Below are positions 59,861 through 64,000 of a stretch of 64,000 nucleotides of DNA, piece after piece; positions within the stretch are counted from its first letter, which is position 1; the number at the start of each line of letters is the position of its first letter. The stretch is taken from NCBI GenBank assembly GCA_020631735.1, contig CM036223.1:11136191-11200190 (forward strand), read 5' to 3'. A program made the translations under genes and the position numbers. The notes beneath the pieces were generated by a model. That model made no database searches, was not told the DNA's origin, and saw only the letters and a program-made list of their open reading frames with translations. The stretch comes from Saccharum officinarum (taxonomy: Eukaryota; Streptophyta; Magnoliopsida; Poales; Poaceae).

Positions 59861-60181
59861 GGGGCTTGGCGCCAAGATCCGTGGCGCCAAGGCTTAGGCT
59901 TGGCGCCAAGATCCGTGGCGCCAAGGCTTGGCGCCAAGATCCGTGGCGCCAAGGCTTGGCGCCAGGATATTACGGATCTTGGCGCCAAGCCTACGCGCCA
60001 CGTAGATCCACGTGTAGCCACGTCGGATGCCTCTTGGCGCCAGGATACATGGCGCCATGACGTTGTAGCTTGGCGCCATGGTCCATGGCGCCAAGCTGAG
60101 GGTCCATTTTTTGAAATCTTTCCGTCAGGGGCCTATTTGAGAGAATCTTTCAAAAAAAGGGCCAAAAAACAAAAAAGACGG
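59861..60181 (-). repeat. Right terminal inverted repeat with GGCGCC palindromes
   Basis: It is the inverted counterpart of 50757-51038 and holds about twelve GGCGCC cores. The inner part has expanded into a tandem series of a 30-35 bp unit (CTTGGCGCCAAGATCCGTGG), which explains why the two arms differ in length. Confidence 0.88.
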
Positions 60182-60190
60182 GCACGGCCA

Positions 60191-60505
60191 CTCCTTCCTT
60201 CCGGGCTTCCCTCCAATTTCCCCCTCCATGGCGCCCACTTTCGACGGGAAGAGGTGGAACGGCCGGCGTACTGAACGCGGGTTTCTGTGTGTCACCACCA
60301 GCGGGTCCCATTTCCGTAGGGGCCCACAGATCGGTGACTGAAAAGTCGTAGCCGTGACCGTGAATCAAGCAAGGCTTTCGGGGCGTTTCGGGAAGGGAGC
60401 GCCAATGGGAAGAAACCGTATGCGTATGGGCATGGCCAGTGGCGGCTCCCGTGGAATGACGCATTTGCCCCTGCTCCCGATTTCATTTGATTGATTGACC
60501 GATGG
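60191..60505 (-). promoter_or_regulatory. Displaced upstream DNA of the VIM gene
   Basis: Deleting the MULE and one copy of GCACGGCCA makes this DNA directly continuous with the VIM leader, so it should contain the ancestral VIM promoter. It includes ATTGGCGCTCCC (minus strand, about 60395-60406), which resembles an E2F site and would suit a replication-linked gene. It now lies more than 9 kb from the VIM start codon. Confidence 0.6.
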
Positions 60506-60509
60506 TACT

Positions 60510-60856
60510 CTCACTTGCGCTGTCCGCACTCGTCCACGACTATTTCTACCTCTAAAAGCAGTCATCGATATTCTCTACTCTATATTTATTTCTTCTGCAC
60601 CTGTATTATCTCTATCTCATACTCTATACCTATTATTTTATATTTTATTCTCCTCTCTCCTCCATTCTCTCTCTCACCAACTCTACCTCTCTCTCTTGCT
60701 ACAGTGCTGCTACAGTGTTATCGTAGCCTTCTCACACGCGCTAGCTCTGGCGTTTCCCTGTGCGGCCGGTACGCTGCCACGCACGTTACAGGCGCGCGGT
60801 ACGCCACCGCTAGCGTACCGGCCGCTTTACCGCTCTGCGCTGCGGATAGCCTCAGC
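60510..60856. mobile_element. Small inverted-repeat element related to the one at 16956
   Basis: The ends GCTGTCCGCACTCG and GCGCTGCGGATAGCC are inverted, and the interior (CTCATACTCTATACCTATT) matches the element at 16956-17430. A GC-rich right third includes GCGTACCGGCCGC. It is non-coding. Confidence 0.55.
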
Positions 60857-61129
60857 CTCGTTTAGTTGCCTAATTTTGGGCTTGCTAAATCACTGTTTTA
60901 GCACTGTATTGCATTGTAACATTTTGTTTTTATTTGATAATAATTGTCCAAATATTGATTAATTAGTCTTAAAATATTCGTCTCGCAAAGTACAACCAAA
61001 CTGTGCAATTAGTTTTTGATTTTATCTATATTTAGTATTACATGCATGTGTCGATATTTTTATTATGATGGAAATCTTCTTTTTATATAGTAGAATTTGA
61101 GGGCAAATTCTGAAAATTAAACAAGGCCC
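60855..61129. mobile_element. Tourist-like MITE
   Basis: The ends GCCTCGTTTAGTTGCC and AATTAAACAAGGCCC are inverted repeats. The interior carries ATTCGTCTCGCAAAGTACAA and TTAGTATTACATGCATG, shared with the copies near 12977 and 44116. It is 275 bp. Confidence 0.7.
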
Positions 61130-61339
61130 TTAGAGAGCTGACGGATGGGGGCCTTCTCCTGGTTTGCGCTCTAGCGAATAATCAAGTCGACCATACGAAG
61201 GAAACTAATTAAGGGCTAAATTAATTAGATTACAGATATTTATTTTATATAAAGAAAATATATCAAGATTATATTTTAATTCCATATATTTTAATAGGAT
61301 ATTGATATATTATTAACATCATTAATTTATTAGAAAATC

Positions 61340-61670
61340 CTAATAAATTTAAAGCTATAGCAAAAACTTTGTACTAAAGCACACCATATTATATTTATAT
61401 GTTCATTATGTAGATCTACTCACGTGGAGTCCAATAAAATTGGATTTTTCATTTTATGACTTTTCTGTGATTTACTATGATTTTTTAAAGATTTGGTTAC
61501 TGTAGCAAAATCATGGCTACTGTAACAACTCGCCGTCCAAAACTACCACAGGGGTAAAGTAGACGGGTTTTGAAAAGTTCAGGGGGTAAATTAGACCGTT
61601 TCATAGTTTATGGGGTTAGGTAGACTACCTCCATAGTTGATGGGTGATCTAGACTTTTTCCTTTTTATAA
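61340..61670. mobile_element. Diverged, truncated relative of the Mutator-like MITE at 44958-45619
   Basis: It shares blocks such as AAAACTTTGTACTAAAGCA, TGGATTTTTCATTTTATGA and GATTTACTATGATTTTT with the MITE at 44958-45619, and it ends in GATCTAGACTTTTTCC, like the terminus of that element. Only one clear end is present. Confidence 0.6.
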
Positions 61671-61957
61671 ATATATGATAGTTTTTTCTCCCGTTGCAAC
61701 ACGTGAACATGTTTTGCTAGTTAATTAGATTAGAGATATTTATTTTATGTAAAGAAAATATAGAGAGAGAGATTAAGAAGCGTTAGTAGTATATATCTAT
61801 AGTAACAAAAGAAGAGATATTGACTGGAGATAAAAAGGTTCAAAATTAATCAGGTGAAAGAGGCGAGTCCAAGGTCTTGCATTCGAAACATAAACATTGC
61901 GTACCAGAGCGACTTCAATATTGTGGGCCTACCTGTCGTTAGCTCATTTCAAGTTGC

Positions 61958-62070
61958 CCCGTTCATTTCACTGAAAAGTCAGGCTGAAAAGCACTATTCG
62001 CTGATTTGTTGTGTGAGAAAAACACGATACCATGGCTGATAAGCTAGACCGATAAGTTCAAGCGAACGTC
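61958..62070. mobile_element. Short hAT-like MITE (copy 4)
   Basis: The interior TTGTGTGAGAAAAACACG is the reverse complement of the core of copies 1-3. The ends GTTCATTTCACTGAAAAG and CCGATAAGTTCAAGCGAAC are degraded inverted repeats. Confidence 0.55.
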
Positions 62071-62509
62071 GTTGAGAAATTTGGGTTCTAATAAATGAGA
62101 ACCAAGATTCTACAAAGGACAGAAGGAATGATACCTAAAATTTTGAAATCATTCAGTCCGGTTTATTCGGTCTACCGAATTGACCGAATGATTCTATATA
62201 TATTTCTTTCATACTCTTCAAGCATATAAATAAGTTCTTCAGATATTTCTTTTCAAATATTTTCTTCTATGGCCTTGTCAGACATCTATAGAAGATAACA
62301 ATTTTGAGTGTGGTTTCAAAGTTTATACCTTGGAACTAAGCGCAATAAATACAAGCATGATCTGTTATTCATATTTTAGAGGCCAAGGATAGAACCCTAA
62401 TCTGTATCCCTAACTAAAATATAATCAGGATTGAACTAGAAACCTAAATAAAAATAATAATTCAGGTTATTTGGGTTCTGTATGGGTTTGTTTTCGGTTC
62501 AAAGTGCCC
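62070..62509. other. Intergenic DNA, nothing recognised
   Basis: AT-rich sequence without a supportable gene, RNA or repeat structure. Confidence 0.5.
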
Positions 62510-63490
62510 ACTAAGGTGGTAAGGCGAGGTGTGGCAAGCTACCCCTTCCAGACACCTAGGCGTTTAAGGCATAAGGCGAGGTGACGCCATACAAACACCT
62601 TATTAGTATATAATGTCACTAGAATTTAGAAGCAAATTAAACTTTAATACCACCATTTCTTAGCATGTAATACCATAATAAGTAGTGTTGAGTACTGGTG
62701 CACAACATAAAATAGCAAAATAGCAAATCTACAATATTTCCTCTCAATAGCAGCAGATTAGACTCTAATGACATAACAAAGCAGCAAGCCAGTAAGGAAT
62801 CCAGTATATACGTACCGATCTAATTATCCAAACAAAGGAAGGAGCAGACCACGACAAAAGAACAGAGGAACGAGGAAGAACACATAACAGAGGAACGAGG
62901 GGAGCAAAGAGCGGAGGAATGAGAGGGAGCGTAGAAAAGAGAAATGAGGGAGGATTGAAAAGATGTACTTATGTTGTAAACCGTTGGCCGAGAGGCAAAG
63001 CAGAGGAAGGAGCTGAGGCCGGATAATGAGCGGACGTTGGAGTAGTCACGAATCGAAGAGTAGAAGGGTGGGGGCGCAGATTGAGGTGGGCAGGCGGCAG
63101 ATCGAGGCGGGCTGGCAGCGACGGCTTTCCAGGTTCTCCTGCTACCCTCTTCTCTCCCCCACTCTCCTGTCTCTCCCCCCTCTCTCCTCTCTCAAATCAC
63201 ATGGAATCTTGATGCAGCGCTTGCGGGAGAGGTATAGGTGCGCCGTGTGATTCCCTCCCGCGCTATTTTCCTGCGCACACGATTCCCTCCCACGCTCTCT
63301 TTTCGGCATGCGCCTTTCCCTCCCGTGCGCGACTCCCTCTCTTTCGCGCGCGCACAACCTTCTCCCACGTGTGTGGCTGCCAGTCAATGCCTTGGCACCT
63401 AAGGTGACGTCATACACGGCAAAGTCTTAGCGAACCCAAAGCCTCGATTTGAAAACCGCCCAGACGCCTAGGCAACGCCTTAATAACAAG
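62510..63490. repeat. Possible mobile element bounded by TAAGGCG / CGCCTTA words
   Basis: The left part has GGTAAGGCGAGG, CACCTAGGCG and AAGGCGAGGTGACGCC. The right part has inverted counterparts (GGTGACGTCATA, GACGCCTAGGCAACGCCTTA). Between them is low-complexity purine-rich and CT-rich DNA. I could not define exact termini or a target duplication, so this is only a candidate. Confidence 0.35.
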
Positions 63491-63552
63491 CCCATATCTT
63501 GATATTCTACAAGTTTCCCAATGATATTTGTAGACCTTTTAGGTGTCCTTAT

Positions 63553-64000
63553 TGAAAGGATCAAGATGCCCAAGAGGAGGGTGAATTGGGCTTTTCTAAA
63601 AATTAATTGTAAGAATTAAATCATACAAGCCAAAGTTCACCCCTAGTGCCTACTGGTGTTCCTAGTGATTCTACCGGTAAAAAGTTTTGCACCATAAGCT
63701 CCAATCCTAGTCTAGCATGACAATTCTAGGAAAGTAAACCAAACAATAAAAGTAATACAAGAAAGTAAATGCTTGAAAGTAAGGGTTAGAAACACGGCGA
63801 TGTTTTTTCGAGGTATCGGAGAGTCGTCACTCCCCACTAGTCCTCGTTGGAGCACCCACGCAAGGGTGTAGCTCCCCCTTGATCCGCGCAAGGATCAAGT
63901 GCTCTCTATGGGCTGATTCTTTGACACTCCGTCACGGTGAATCGCCCAAAACCGCTCACAAGATGAGTTGGGTCATCCATAAACTCACCGGATGATCACC
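63553..64000 (-). mobile_element. LTR fragment, truncated by the window edge
   Basis: From TGAAAGGATCAAGATGCCC onward the sequence has the layout of the minus-strand solo LTR at 32642 (TGAAAGG, then AAGAGGAGGGTGAATTGGGC), so it is probably the end of another copia-type LTR in reverse orientation. The remainder is outside the window. Confidence 0.55.

Larger units (their letters stand above)
50757..60181. mobile_element. Complete four-gene Mutator-like transposon (MULE)
   Basis: The element is 9,425 bp. Its ends CCGTCTTTTTTTG and CAAAAAAGACGG are inverted repeats, and the exact 9-bp direct repeat GCACGGCCA flanks it (50748-50756 and 60182-60190), which is the Mutator signature. Inverted similarity continues inward for about 190 bp at high identity (GCCCCTGACGGAAAG, ACAACGTCATGGCGCC) and, less precisely, for about 300 bp. 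From left to right it encodes a GRF-like protein (+), a second GRF-like protein (-), a plant-mobile-domain protein (-) and a MuDR-type transposase (-). The transposase frame is intact, so the element may be autonomous or recently so. It lies between the VIM gene and its former upstream DNA. Confidence 0.93.

Noticed and set aside
59496..60060. Several long frames in the CGGCGG block of the MULE
   Set aside because: They come from a trinucleotide-type repeat that is open in most frames.

Overview
This window is nuclear DNA from a panicoid grass of the Andropogoneae (Sorghum, Saccharum or Miscanthus type). The clearest marker is an intact, intronless beta-kafirin/beta-zein seed-storage gene. 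It sits beside plant-type, intron-containing housekeeping genes, in a background of Tourist, Stowaway and hAT MITEs, copia-like LTR elements and Mutator-like elements (MULEs). From memory, the gene set (plastid cyclophilin CYP20-2, a Mei2-like gene, an ORTHRUS/VIM gene) matches the top of rice chromosome 5 and the sorghum beta-kafirin region. No prokaryotic, organellar or CRISPR features were seen.

Layout. 1-2104: MITE debris. 2105-2644 (-): beta-zein/beta-kafirin with an endosperm-type promoter. 3605-6102 (-): thylakoid-lumen cyclophilin CYP20-2, seven exons, 249 aa. 8434-11171 (-): ESCRT-III-like VPS60, seven exons, 228 aa, with an RTE-type LINE tail in intron 2. 11172-16955: MITE-rich intergenic DNA. 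16956-30031: a three-layer nest in which a MITE is split by a hAT transposon (17431-30006, TSD TACCGCAG), itself split by a non-autonomous LTR retrotransposon (18376-28141, TSD ACAGC). 32265-36361: a second hAT (TSD GTCCTCAT) holding a palindrome-armed inverted-repeat element with a captured S-receptor-kinase fragment and a solo LTR (TSD AAACC). 38667-43626 (+): a Mei2-like gene whose intact 828-aa reading frame lacks RRM1 and half of RRM2. 44105-45619: four MITEs, two of them nested. 46238-50567 (-): a VIM/ORTHRUS methylation-maintenance E3 ligase, eight exons, 807 aa. 50757-60181: a complete 9.4-kb MULE inserted 190 bp upstream of the VIM start codon. 60191-64000: the displaced VIM upstream DNA, more MITEs and a truncated LTR at the window edge.

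The most unusual object is the 9.4-kb MULE. It has an exact 9-bp target duplication (GCACGGCCA), inverted ends of roughly 0.3 kb packed with GGCGCC palindromes, an intact 892-aa MuDR-type transposase, a plant-mobile-domain (PMD) gene with one nonsense codon, and two small GRF-zinc-finger-like genes. It separates a gene that maintains silencing methylation from its ancestral promoter. Gene models were built by matching splice sites by hand; phases were checked for CYP20-2, VPS60, the Mei2-like gene, VIM and the MULE transposase, and all give continuous frames. Individual boundaries could be off by a base or two.
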